Origin: a bacterium
GTDB lineage: Bacteria; UBP14; UBA6098; JAFGQG01
Length of the DNA stretch: 25,315 bases
Assembly (NCBI GenBank): GCA_016930435.1
Contig: JAFGGQ010000015.1
Location: forward strand, 1-25,315
Reading direction: 5' to 3'
The position numbers were made by a program, and so were the translations under genes. This document shows positions 16,801 to 24,508 of this stretch, one piece after another (positions within the stretch are counted from its first letter, which is position 1; each line of letters opens with the position of its first letter). The notes beneath the pieces are model-generated. The model was not told the DNA's origin. It made no database searches and saw only the letters and a program-made list of their open reading frames with translations.

Positions 16801-18943
16801 TTACGGTGAGACCATCCCTTATGGATCACCCGGAATGAGCTATACGGACGATCGGTTGATCTTTGATCCAGTGATTTATGGTATTGCCTTCGAGGATGTG
16901 GAGACCCTGGATATCTGCTTGGAAGCTGCGGATGAGCCGGATTGGTGCGATCCTAACCTTGGATACTGGTGCTGGAGTATCATAATAGACCTTGCCGGGC
17001 CACGGGCACGGATCATTATCCCTGCCGAGAGCACCTTCACCGCCTGCAGTCTCCAGAATATCGGAATATTTCTTTATGATCCTACCGGAATCAACCAGGC
17101 GTCAATACAATTGTCAGTAAATAGTGAGGTGCTTAACCTGACTGATAGCCGGCTGGAATTTGTTAATGATTCCCTGTGGTTTGAGCCTGCTATTCCCTGG
17201 GAACATGGTGATTCTATATATGTTGCCTTGCTTTCGGCTCAGGATAGCCTGGGCAATTTCCTTAAAGATACTTTGCAATGGACCTTTTTCACCGATTATC
17301 AAGGGCCTGTCGCAATTCAGAACCTGCCCCATTCGGGTAACGCTACCTATTGCTGGCAAGAAACCGTTAGTGTTATACTATACGATTCGCTGTCAGGGGT
17401 CGATCCCAACTCAATTATGCTTCTGATCGAGGATACCATATTTGGAATAGGTGACCCGGGAGTATCTTTGGCCGGAGATACACTCAAGTTTTACCCCGAG
17501 CTTGCAAATTACTACTTCGCTGAGTTGGAAACCATTAATATCGAGGTACGCGCTGTTGATTCGCCGCATTACTGCGAGCCGAATGGACTCTATAACGAAC
17601 CCTTTACATGGTGGTTCTTCATTCTCGATGATGATACTATCAGGCCACAATACCTGGATTATAAACCAAAATATTGGCCCGAGGATTCCGGATTTTACAT
17701 CTATATCGCACTCTTTGACTCTTCAGGAATATACGATCCGTTATCTACAATGGATACTCAGGCGGCGGTGCTTATATGGGATTACGATGGCGAACTTGAG
17801 GTTGATTATTCCCGCAATTATGCCCAGTTCTATGAACAAGTCGCAGAAACGTCCTGGTTTATAAGCCGGAACAGTATTTCCCCCCAGGATGCCCAGGCGG
17901 ACTTTGTTTTTAGATTACGCTTCTGGGACAATGATGCGGATTTCGCAGTAAGCGACCGGAGATCCAACCAGACCCCTGATCTTCCTGTGAATATAGTCCC
18001 ATGCCTTGTTGCCCACATTATACAACCTTTGCCACACACAACTACCAGTTGCGCTGATCAGATGATTTCCTTATGGGTAAAATCCATTTATGATTTTGAA
18101 TATAGCAGCTTAATCCTTACCGTTAACGATTCATCATATTCTTTCAGCCAATCACAGATTTCTATAGATGAATCACTTGTGATCTGGGATCCCGGTTCTA
18201 TTCCGTTGCCGGAAGGGTTGATTGAAGTAGAATTACGGACCTTGAATGATATTTATGGTATTCCCCTTGCCTATCCCCTGCATTGGTCCTTCTACATCGA
18301 CCTGTCGCCCCCGGAATTGAATAGCATATATCCTTCTGAAGGGGAGATGGTGCCCCGCTCCCGGTTCTATCTGGAAGCAGTTATACAGGACTACCCTTCG
18401 GGCATCGAGGAGGGCAGTTTCCAATTACAGCTTTTTAAAAATGGGGGAGCCAGTACCTTCGATTATCCCTGCCAGGGTCTGTCATGGAGCCCCATCGATT
18501 CAATCAGCGGGTTATTTGAATTCGATCCCAACTCAGCCGGATACCCCTTTTCCGATGGCGATTCCTTTACGGTAATACTAAGTGTTACTGACAACGTTGA
18601 TTATTGCACCCCGAACCAGGCGGAATGGGAGTTTCATTTCTGGCTGGAGCCCGAATTCAACTGTTGGGAAAGCACCGATCCCTTTACTCCAAACGAAGAT
18701 GGCTTTAATGACCGAGTGCGGTTCACTTATCCCAACCTGTTCAGCAAAAAGGCAACCCTGGAAATTTATGATATGAAGAGTCGCCTGGTCTATTCCCGCG
18801 ATATTGAAATGGCCAGTCCTGACCAGGTGATCTGGGAAGGAAAGGATGATGATGGGCGGGATTGCCCCGGGGGAGTTTATTTCTACATCCTCAAGTTAGG
18901 AAATGAAAAGGCCTGTAAGGGCACTATTACACTGGCCAGGTAA
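13856..18943 (+). CDS. Giant secreted protein with ten alternating Cys-bearing Ig-like repeats and a FlgD/CHU_C-like C-terminal domain
   Basis: 1695 residues. Residues 1-22 form a Sec signal peptide (MKKF plus a hydrophobic core). Residues 25-335 look like a GATase/ThuA-like alpha/beta domain, with strands 'IYVLQVYP', 'YDIVYFGIANG' and 'GRGVVLTHD'. Residues 340-420 are beta-rich. Then come five A-type repeats (starting near 424, 631, 835, 1043, 1382) alternating with five B-type repeats (near 524, 730, 936, 1145, 1481), each about 100 residues. A different segment at 1260-1380 interrupts the series. The last 100 residues ('TPNEDGFND', 'LEIYD', 'GGVYFYILK') match the FlgD-Ig/gliding-type C-terminal domain used for surface attachment or type 9-like secretion in the FCB group. 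The likely role is a surface or extracellular adhesin or scaffold. Its start codon overlaps the KdsC stop. Confidence 0.85.
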   Translation: MKKFSIILLIFLSGLLCFLNALGYYSFTEEDYSDFYEGTRRNVQIISPDPLGYGNAALRLAANDTIYVLQVYPDGHCQDCIAQSVYLYEGTGSPVLNFKIHIVPISYFNNINSVYDSITVSDPLSAVSSRTTLEHYDIVYFGIANGYGGVDNDLSSLGASTLRQFAQLGRGVVLTHDTIARREGPFGARWPDWLTFVHDNFNELTDITGLRGEWVSSAAPYDIYNEVFLEGSAPSDHSVLHRPFDLPASFDVTDCHPFGEDYVAGQIWYRGPDGQIYMHTYNNTDQNSFAGYFSTGHAEEYSGSGFRPLEWEAKAMINTMYYAYFGGRGTGVFFSQVTDMVCEVQMDTVLWTGQVPGASSMLVELRTSYDLISWTPWIPLTNGEPVPSDANHGRYFQYAVVMNRGGTGELPVFSSVTFNFFSDSPLLTLLEPTHYTVSACTCQSISFHVSSESDILLETIQMELNGELFGPDYFTYFHDESLLVFNSEGSVCFEDGEFVYGQVVNLQNTTGCPFRDTVSFYFILDLSPPVVFGINPPPDTVVTTAIPNISMFIRDSLSPVDPSSIELQVNGSVFRLPSPFLIWSEDELILLTGDTGLELGDTVEVCLNTVADIPDYCGPNYIDPVCWVFFVDTAGPLVELLNPPDSGYISCGTLQVEIAIYDVYGVDTSSIILSAGGHTYNYPSSMSYRGTILYFNPPLTYEDGEEAIIYFDYVEDLLGNHSGPFAWRIIFDLTSPDAFSEYPPGGAIIGDAEPVISIHVVDYLSGVDPACFNYNINGTDYLGSILDWDGEVLTLNTASVGLEFEDGDTVSICLTACDRALVCGSNTLEYCWFFSVNLSGPIANLIEPEHLSVTACDSQTILIALTDPNGVIPSSVVIGYNGEEYGHDSPYLIMGDTLRFFPPVSWNDGDLVTIGVLEAMDSLGNTLADVYSWQFQVDLIPPQFSNEEPPPLSVVDTTQPLLSVELYDSIAGVDTASIVLYVYGETIPYGSPGMSYTDDRLIFDPVIYGIAFEDVETLDICLEAADEPDWCDPNLGYWCWSIIIDLAGPRARIIIPAESTFTACSLQNIGIFLYDPTGINQASIQLSVNSEVLNLTDSRLEFVNDSLWFEPAIPWEHGDSIYVALLSAQDSLGNFLKDTLQWTFFTDYQGPVAIQNLPHSGNATYCWQETVSVILYDSLSGVDPNSIMLLIEDTIFGIGDPGVSLAGDTLKFYPELANYYFAELETINIEVRAVDSPHYCEPNGLYNEPFTWWFFILDDDTIRPQYLDYKPKYWPEDSGFYIYIALFDSSGIYDPLSTMDTQAAVLIWDYDGELEVDYSRNYAQFYEQVAETSWFISRNSISPQDAQADFVFRLRFWDNDADFAVSDRRSNQTPDLPVNIVPCLVAHIIQPLPHTTTSCADQMISLWVKSIYDFEYSSLILTVNDSSYSFSQSQISIDESLVIWDPGSIPLPEGLIEVELRTLNDIYGIPLAYPLHWSFYIDLSPPELNSIYPSEGEMVPRSRFYLEAVIQDYPSGIEEGSFQLQLFKNGGASTFDYPCQGLSWSPIDSISGLFEFDPNSAGYPFSDGDSFTVILSVTDNVDYCTPNQAEWEFHFWLEPEFNCWESTDPFTPNEDGFNDRVRFTYPNLFSKKATLEIYDMKSRLVYSRDIEMASPDQVIWEGKDDDGRDCPGGVYFYILKLGNEKACKGTITLAR
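15124..18635 (+). repeat. Alternating A/B protein repeats (five pairs)
   Basis: A units begin with a '(S/A)GPxxxLxxP' linker, carry an early Cys in patterns such as TACDSQ, TACSLQ or SCGTLQ, and close with 'DSLGN' or 'DLLGN'. B units begin 'DLxPPxxxxxPP', contain 'SGVDPxSI' or close variants, and end with 'CLxAxDxPDYCxPN' and often a third Cys before Trp. Nucleotide identity between units is low, so the duplication is old. Confidence 0.8.
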
Positions 18944-18947
18944 TCTT

Positions 18948-18979
18948 CTATTGGTATTTTTTCCTCCAATAGCTTTTTT
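18948..18979 (+). terminator. Intrinsic terminator after the giant repeat gene
   Basis: CTATTGG (18948-18954), an 11-nt loop, CCAATAG (18966-18972), C, then T6 (18974-18979). It begins 4 nt after the stop codon and would end the rightward unit that starts near 6640. Confidence 0.7.
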
Positions 18980-19039
18980 ATAAATCATCTACGAGGATTC
19001 TCTTTGAGGGGAATTGTTTTTCTATATATGAACCCCAAA

Positions 19040-21121
19040 TTATAAAGCGGGATTTTCTTCTTCAATAAATTCTTTGGGTTTCCGCCAGGTTGTAGCTAAC
19101 AATATTTCTGCCACCATCAATACGAAGACTATCCACAGAAAGAGTTTCCAGAGTTCCTTGCCATACCGGGAGGAAAAGATTACATTCTCTATCTCTTCGT
19201 CTGGATCAACCCATTTGACCTTGATTCGCTCCTCCACTTCATCCCTTTGCAAAGGGCTCATATCCGATTCCAGGATTTGGGGGTTAACCGCAGAAATGTC
19301 TATCAACATGCTATCCGCCCATATTTCATAGATACCTGCTTGGTCCGGATTGTCGATTCGGAAAGCCAGTTTGCCTTCCTGATAGGATGGAAGTATATTG
19401 AGTTTTTTCCGGTCGGGTTTTCGCAGTGCAAAGCTAGTGGCCTGTATATCCTCTTCCAGTATTCTCAGGAAAGGTTCGCCTACTGTATGGGGTTCATTGA
19501 ACCGGGAGAGCTTTGAAGCAAGATACTGTGAGCAGCGGTGGAACAGGGGGACCAGCAAGCCACTTAGACCCAGATTGCTCCAGGCCGGAGCCAGAGAGGT
19601 GGTCATAACCATCATTCGGCCCTCTCCAAAGTCGGCTTCCAGGATGAAGGGCGATCCGTTGTTGAATTCCGCGATAATCCCTTTTGACGCCGAAGCGGGA
19701 TAGAAACGGAAAAATGTGACCTCCTCATAATTGTTGTCAGGATTGAACACCTGGAAGACAGGATGGGCATAGTCAACATTTTCAAGTTGCATGTATGTAT
19801 CCAGGTTTCCACCACTTGTTCGGTCGGAGAGGTATATACCGGAAATTTCGTTTAATAGGTTCGCCTGCAGATTGGTTATATCAGTATTTTCTCCAAGGGT
19901 CAAGAATATGCCGCCGCCTTTTTCAATAAATGTTTTTAACTTGGCAAAAATATCGCTGGATAATGAGGGTGGATCCAGCAGGATGATTAAATCATATTTA
20001 GCCAGGATCTCTCCTCCCAGATAGCGGTATTCTTTTTCAGTTATCTCGAAAAAGCCATCTCCATGCGGATCGAGGGCTAATTTCACGAATAAACGGTTAT
20101 TCTCACCAACTAAAAGGGTGCGGATTTTCTGTGGGATCTTAAAGCTGAAATAATACCGATTGTCTGTAAGAATGGCATCTCCTTCAATCTCGGCATAACC
20201 GCTATGATTACCTCCCTGGTAAACCTCGATCTGGGCATCCACCTGCCCTGATGCATTGGAGAGAAGGTCCAGGTCCCTCTGGGCAACCCTTTTTCCATCA
20301 AGGTAAATGCTTGTGAGAATTCCTCCGGCTGGCCTGGAAGTATGGTTATTTACCGTGACAGAAAGATTGATGGGTTTGCCGACTTCCAGCAGTTGATTAG
20401 GAAATGTAATCTTATCCACTGACTGGTTATCCTCGTAATCGCCGGTGAATGGTATCGCGAATATCTGGATCCTTTGGCTACTTTCGGTTCTGGACCATTC
20501 GCGCCAGCCCCTGTCTTTATCATCGGTAAGTATGTAGAGCTCTCTATGAAGGTGTTTGGATTCTTCCAGCATCTTCAGGCCCAATCCAAGTGCCGAGTAA
20601 ACATCGGTGCCCCGGTCACTGACTTCTATGGTATCCAGGGCAGAGGAAAGCTGGTTGAAAAGGCGGGTGGGCTGGTTTGTCACCAATTGAGGGTGGTCGT
20701 TGAAAACGATCAACAGGCAGTCATCCCTTGGCTTCAGGAATTCAATTATCTGATGTGCTTTAGCACGAGCCTGTGTGAACAGATCCACACCCCTGGATTC
20801 CTGTCCCATACTATAGGAATTATCGAGCAGGATAGCCACCGAGGTAGGTTCGTGAGCCTGAATATCCGAGGAAAACTTTCCTTTAACGGCCGGGCGCGCG
20901 AATGCTGCGACGATGAACAAGATAATCAAAGTGCGGATGATCAAAAGCAGTATTTGGCGTAATTTGATACGGCGCATTTGCTTTTTCTGGAGTTCTTTCA
21001 TGAAACGCAAGGTTGAGAATCTTATTCGCTTGATCCGGCGGCGGGACAGTAAGTGGATCAATACGGGCAATGATGCAAGTACCAGGATCGGCAGAAATAT
21101 ATTATTTAAAAATGAGAGCAT
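19040..21121 (-). CDS. BatA-like membrane protein with VWA domain
   Basis: 693 residues. The first 80 residues form the BatA N-terminal domain: a membrane helix near 5-25, the basic 'LSRRRIKRIRFSTLRFM' segment and a second helix near 56-76. A VWA domain follows with an intact metal-ion-dependent adhesion site (DxSxS at Asp100, Ser102, Ser104; Thr172; Asp200). A beta-sandwich stretch comes next, then an alpha/beta segment ('YDLIILLDPP', 'KGGGIFLTLG') resembling a glutamine-amidotransferase-like fold. A final helix near 659-678 ends the protein. The domains between the second and last helix are probably periplasmic. It starts 9 nt after the DUF58 stop. In such clusters the MoxR ATPase is thought to act on VWA proteins in envelope stress or complex assembly. 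The client here is unknown. Confidence 0.85.
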   Translation of the reverse strand: MLSFLNNIFLPILVLASLPVLIHLLSRRRIKRIRFSTLRFMKELQKKQMRRIKLRQILLLIIRTLIILFIVAAFARPAVKGKFSSDIQAHEPTSVAILLDNSYSMGQESRGVDLFTQARAKAHQIIEFLKPRDDCLLIVFNDHPQLVTNQPTRLFNQLSSALDTIEVSDRGTDVYSALGLGLKMLEESKHLHRELYILTDDKDRGWREWSRTESSQRIQIFAIPFTGDYEDNQSVDKITFPNQLLEVGKPINLSVTVNNHTSRPAGGILTSIYLDGKRVAQRDLDLLSNASGQVDAQIEVYQGGNHSGYAEIEGDAILTDNRYYFSFKIPQKIRTLLVGENNRLFVKLALDPHGDGFFEITEKEYRYLGGEILAKYDLIILLDPPSLSSDIFAKLKTFIEKGGGIFLTLGENTDITNLQANLLNEISGIYLSDRTSGGNLDTYMQLENVDYAHPVFQVFNPDNNYEEVTFFRFYPASASKGIIAEFNNGSPFILEADFGEGRMMVMTTSLAPAWSNLGLSGLLVPLFHRCSQYLASKLSRFNEPHTVGEPFLRILEEDIQATSFALRKPDRKKLNILPSYQEGKLAFRIDNPDQAGIYEIWADSMLIDISAVNPQILESDMSPLQRDEVEERIKVKWVDPDEEIENVIFSSRYGKELWKLFLWIVFVLMVAEILLATTWRKPKEFIEEENPAL

Positions 21122-21130
21122 TACACTATC

Positions 21131-22039
21131 TTAGAAAAGTTTAGAGCGTTTAAATAAATAAGCCAGCAGGGCAACATCAAATGGTTGAGATGTATCCATC
21201 TGGACATAATCAATTTGGGATTGCCTGAATTCAAATTTAAGTCGGTTAATATATTCAAGGAATGCTTTTTGATACCCTTCACGTATCTGCCACGGTTGAG
21301 TTTGCAGTTTTTCATTGGTTTCCAGGTCCTCGAATATGGTCTCGGATTTAAAACCCAGTCGTTTTTCCTGAGGATCAAGGACATGGAAAACGATAATCTC
21401 GTTTTTCCGGTGCCGGAAGAGTTTTACTGCTGGTATCAGTTGGTCGGGTTCGTCAAGGAGGTCGGAGATGATAATAACCAATCCTCTGCGCTTGATTTGT
21501 TCAGCAAGCTGTTTAAATACATCAGATATATTGGTTTCCTGACCTGCTTTCAGTTCCCCCAGCTTTTTTAGTATTTCCATTAGTCTCAGCCGGGTAGAGG
21601 ATGGGGGGAACCAATCCCTTGTCTTGGTATCAAAGGTTAGCAATCCCACTGCATCTTTCTGGATGTTCATAATATAAGATAGGGCTGCAGCCAGGTAGGA
21701 AGCATATTCCAGCTTGCTGATTGTACCTGAGGTATAATCCATCGAACCTGATTTATCGAGTACAATATAGGACTTCAGGTTGGTTTCCTCTTCGAATTCT
21801 TTGATATAGTAGCGGTCTGTTTTTGCAAATACTTTCCAGTCAATATGTTTAACCGGATCTCCGGGATTATAGGAGCGGTACTCTGCGAATTCTACCGAGA
21901 AACCATGATAAGGTGAGCGGTGTAATCCAACCAAAAAACCTTCCACTACGAGCCGTGCGCGGAGCTCCATGGTCTTGAACTTGGAGATAATGTCCGGGTG
22001 AAGGTACCGGGTATAGTCTTCGATTGGTTTTTTTGCCAT
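21131..22039 (-). CDS. DUF58 protein with VWA-like fold
   Basis: 302 residues, the usual size of the short soluble DUF58 proteins. The defining motif 'GDPVKHIDWKVFAKT' is at 60-74, and a VWA-type metal site DxSxS is at Asp95, Ser97 and Ser99. No membrane segment is seen. AAGGA lies upstream of the ATG, and its first base is the last base of the moxR stop (TAATG), indicating translational coupling. DUF58 proteins are the standard partners of MoxR ATPases. The whole gene order moxR, DUF58, BatA-like is the core of Bat-type operons. Function is inferred from family and context. Confidence 0.92.
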   Translation of the reverse strand: MAKKPIEDYTRYLHPDIISKFKTMELRARLVVEGFLVGLHRSPYHGFSVEFAEYRSYNPGDPVKHIDWKVFAKTDRYYIKEFEEETNLKSYIVLDKSGSMDYTSGTISKLEYASYLAAALSYIMNIQKDAVGLLTFDTKTRDWFPPSSTRLRLMEILKKLGELKAGQETNISDVFKQLAEQIKRRGLVIIISDLLDEPDQLIPAVKLFRHRKNEIIVFHVLDPQEKRLGFKSETIFEDLETNEKLQTQPWQIREGYQKAFLEYINRLKFEFRQSQIDYVQMDTSQPFDVALLAYLFKRSKLF

Positions 22040-23037
22040 TATTCCTTTATGTCCTCCAGCAGTCTCCGGATAACTTCTTCGGTGGTTATGCCTTCTGCAT
22101 CGGCGTGGAATGAGGGGATAATCCGGTGTCTAAGGACAGGGTAAACGACCTTTCGGATATCCTCGATTCCAGGTGAGAAGCGGCCGTTGAGAGCTGCCCA
22201 GGCTTTGGCTCCCAGGATGAGGTACTGGCTGGCGCGTGGACCAGCGCCCCAACGTATCCATTGCTTGATATAATCGAGTCCGGTCAGCGAAGGCCGGGTA
22301 GCCTTCACCAGCTTTACCGCGTATGAGATTACGTAATCGGAGACCGGAACCCTCCTAATTAACCTTTGCAATGCAATAATTTCCTCACCCGTCAATACCT
22401 TGTGAACCTTATCCTCATAAGCGGATGTAGTATATTTTACTATTTCGTTTTCCTCCTCTTCGGATGGATAATCAATGAAAATATTGAACATGAAACGGTC
22501 TAACTGAGCCTCCGGAAGGGGGTAAGTTCCCTCTTGTTCGATGGGATTCTGGGTGGCCAGAACAAAGAAGGGTTCCTCAAGCTTAAAGGTTTCCTCGCCC
22601 ACCGTTACTTCGTGTTCCTGCATCGCCTGAAGCAAAGCAGCCTGGGTCTTGGGAGGAGTTCGGTTGATCTCATCAGCCAGGATAATATTCGCGAAAACCG
22701 GACCCTTGATAAACTTAAAAACACGTTTCCCGGTAGTGCGGTCCTCCTCGAGCACATCACTGCCGGTGATATCGGAAGGCATGAGGTCCGGCGTGAACTG
22801 GATTCGGGAGAAATTGAGATCCAATGCTTTGGCTAAAGTGCTTATCATCATGGTCTTGGCAAGTCCTGGCACACCTACCAGGAGGCAATGCCCATAGGAT
22901 AACAGGGCGATAAGGATCTGGTTGACTACATCTACCTGGCCAATAATCGCCTTGCCAATCTCCTTTCTGAGAATTTCAGCGCTTTGATTCAGTTTCTCTA
23001 TAGCTTGTACATCATCCTGGTTTTTATGCTCCGCCAT
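22039..23037 (-). CDS. moxR: MoxR family AAA+ ATPase
   Basis: 332 residues, standard MoxR length. Walker A is GVPGLAKT (55-62) and Walker B is IILADE with the MoxR signature 'INRTPPKTQAALLQAMQE' (118-141). Sensor I 'LATQNP' and the 'EAQLDRFMF' segment with the arginine finger follow. The helical lid includes 'WIRWGAGPRASQYL', also typical. It is a cytoplasmic chaperone-like ATPase acting with VWA partners, here encoded directly downstream. The ATG has AAAGGGGAT 5 nt upstream. It is the first gene of a three-gene leftward operon. Confidence 0.95.
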   Translation of the reverse strand: MAEHKNQDDVQAIEKLNQSAEILRKEIGKAIIGQVDVVNQILIALLSYGHCLLVGVPGLAKTMMISTLAKALDLNFSRIQFTPDLMPSDITGSDVLEEDRTTGKRVFKFIKGPVFANIILADEINRTPPKTQAALLQAMQEHEVTVGEETFKLEEPFFVLATQNPIEQEGTYPLPEAQLDRFMFNIFIDYPSEEEENEIVKYTTSAYEDKVHKVLTGEEIIALQRLIRRVPVSDYVISYAVKLVKATRPSLTGLDYIKQWIRWGAGPRASQYLILGAKAWAALNGRFSPGIEDIRKVVYPVLRHRIIPSFHADAEGITTEEVIRRLLEDIKE

Positions 23038-23085
23038 TTTATCCCCTTTGTTATTATTGACAAGATTTTTTTTTCAAAGTTCTAC

Positions 23086-23113
23086 AAGGTAAATTTAAAA
23101 TATCAAATGTCAA
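23086..23113 (-). promoter_or_regulatory. Candidate promoter of the moxR operon
   Basis: Minus strand TTGACA (23113-23108), 16 nt, TACCTT (23091-23086) followed by G. It is about 49 nt before the moxR start. The -35 box is perfect and the -10 box is weak. Confidence 0.35.
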
Positions 23114-23260
23114 TGTTTTTAATGATTTGTATTATATGCTGATGGAATTGCTTAAAACCAGCGTAGCTAATTACGCGATTGATGGTGGATAGGTATTTGA
23201 TTAATTCAGATCGGTCTTAAAAGAGGAAACCGTGGAGAACATATAAATTAAAATTTAATA

Positions 23261-23289
23261 TTGACTTAACGGTTACCCTGTAACATATT
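23261..23289 (+). promoter_or_regulatory. Candidate promoter of the nuclease gene
   Basis: TTGACT (23261-23266), 17 nt, CATATT (23284-23289). An alternative -10 box, TAACAT at 23281, is too close (14 nt). It is 46 nt before the start codon. Confidence 0.3.
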
Positions 23290-23334
23290 CCAACTAAAAG
23301 GATCAGTTTTTTCATTTGAATTCAGGGAGGGATA

Positions 23335-24237
23335 ATGGCAGATTTAAAAAACGAGTTTTCCTGGTCGGTTTCAAGGGACAAAACCTTTGAGCGTTGTAAG
23401 AGGCAGTATTACTATCAGTATTATGCTAAATGGGGAGGATGGGATAACCGGGCTGATAAATTTACCAAGAAGTGCTATTTGCTGTCCAATATGACGAATT
23501 TGATAATGTGGATGGGATCTATTGTTCATAATGTTGCAGAACGCACCTTGAAGTACTACCGGTATAACAAGGAATGGAACCTTTCTGATGGGGAAAAATA
23601 TGCCTGGGAACAGTGGAAGAGCGGTTGGCAGCAATCCATAAAAAAATTTTGGAAATTTGGCAGGATCAAGGATAATATCAATCTTTTTGAGCATTATTAC
23701 AATAAGGAAATCGATGCTAATAGAATAAGAGAGCTGCAGATCCGAATGGATACCTGCCTGAAAAATTTCTACCAGGGTGAGATTTGGAAAAGGGCAAGGG
23801 AGGTAAGCCCAATGCAATGGAGGGCGCTGGAAGAACTGCAGGAATTAGATGTCGATAGTTATAAGGTATGGATCAAGATCGATTTTGGATATCAGGATGG
23901 GAATCTTCTTAGACTTTGTGACTGGAAAACCGGCGTTGCCAAACAAGTGGACCTTTTACAGTTGTATTGCTACGCTTTATTTGTAGTGGATCGATGGAAA
24001 TGGCTGCCCCAAAATATTGAGGTGGTGCCTGTTTACCTTTATCCGGGGGAAAAGGAGGTCATTAAAATCGATGATGAGAAATTGGCGATAGCGAGGGAAA
24101 TGATCAAAACCAGTTGCGAGGCAATGCTGTCTTATCTCGATGACCCGGTTGAGAACATTGCCAATATCGAAAGGTTCCCTAAAACCCCTGATGATACTAA
24201 ATGCCAGGATTGTTTTTTCCAGGATGTATGTGATTAA
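23335..24237 (+). CDS. RecB/AddB-type PD-(D/E)XK nuclease with presumed [4Fe-4S] cluster
   Basis: 300 residues, with a strong GGGAGG Shine-Dalgarno site. The motifs of the RecB-like nuclease fold appear in order: 'SWSVSRDKTFERCKRQYYY', GSIVHNVAE (His65), Asp183, DWKTG (Asp196, Lys198) and QLYCY (Gln209, Tyr213). Cys21 together with Cys290, Cys293 and Cys299 gives the C...CxxCx5C arrangement that holds a [4Fe-4S] cluster in AddB and Cas4 enzymes. The length and stand-alone state are unlike AddB, which carries a helicase part. No Cas1, Cas2 or CRISPR repeats are nearby, so calling it Cas4 is not warranted. A DNA end-processing or repair role is likely. It stands alone, between a divergent operon and the MATE gene. 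Confidence 0.85.
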   Translation: MADLKNEFSWSVSRDKTFERCKRQYYYQYYAKWGGWDNRADKFTKKCYLLSNMTNLIMWMGSIVHNVAERTLKYYRYNKEWNLSDGEKYAWEQWKSGWQQSIKKFWKFGRIKDNINLFEHYYNKEIDANRIRELQIRMDTCLKNFYQGEIWKRAREVSPMQWRALEELQELDVDSYKVWIKIDFGYQDGNLLRLCDWKTGVAKQVDLLQLYCYALFVVDRWKWLPQNIEVVPVYLYPGEKEVIKIDDEKLAIAREMIKTSCEAMLSYLDDPVENIANIERFPKTPDDTKCQDCFFQDVCD

Positions 24238-24248
24238 CGTACTTTTTT
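24226..24248 (+). terminator. Weak candidate terminator overlapping the nuclease stop
   Basis: GTATG (24226-24230) pairs with CGTAC (24238-24242) through one G-T pair; T6 follows at 24243-24248. The 7-nt loop contains the TAA stop. The stem is short, so this is tentative. Confidence 0.3.
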
Positions 24249-24427
24249 GATATTAAATAATATAAACACCATTAATTAAAGTAATATATTAAGTTTATTT
24301 AGAAAATAAGTGGTATTTTTGTACTTCTTGTATCAGGATATTCGGATGTAGTACTGCAAGAATCATACTTTAGATAAGATATTACTCCGTTATAAAATTT
24401 GTCTATTAATCCAACCGCTCTTTTTTC

Positions 24428-24455
24428 TGCTGATTATGTTTTTTCTGAATCAGCA
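24428..24455. other. Inverted repeat, possible operator or RNA hairpin
   Basis: TGCTGATT (24428-24435), a 12-nt loop, AATCAGCA (24448-24455), a perfect 8-bp arm. No T-run follows on either strand, so it is not a standard terminator. Its place about 54 nt before the candidate promoter of a transporter gene would suit a regulator site. Confidence 0.35.
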
Positions 24456-24508
24456 AGAGTAAAATTCATAGCTTTATTATCGGTTGTTATATTATTTGCA
24501 TTTTTCTG

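Noticed and set aside
20474-20962. Plus-strand open frame of 162 codons inside the BatA-like gene
   Set aside because: Shadow of a VWA protein with an intact metal site on the other strand.
23371-23817. Minus-strand open frame of 148 codons inside the nuclease gene
   Set aside because: It is the antisense of a gene with complete nuclease motifs; its translation shows no family pattern.
23335-24237. Cas4 and hence a CRISPR-Cas locus
   Set aside because: No repeats, cas1 or cas2 in the window; the protein is equally close in motifs to AddB/RecB-like nucleases.
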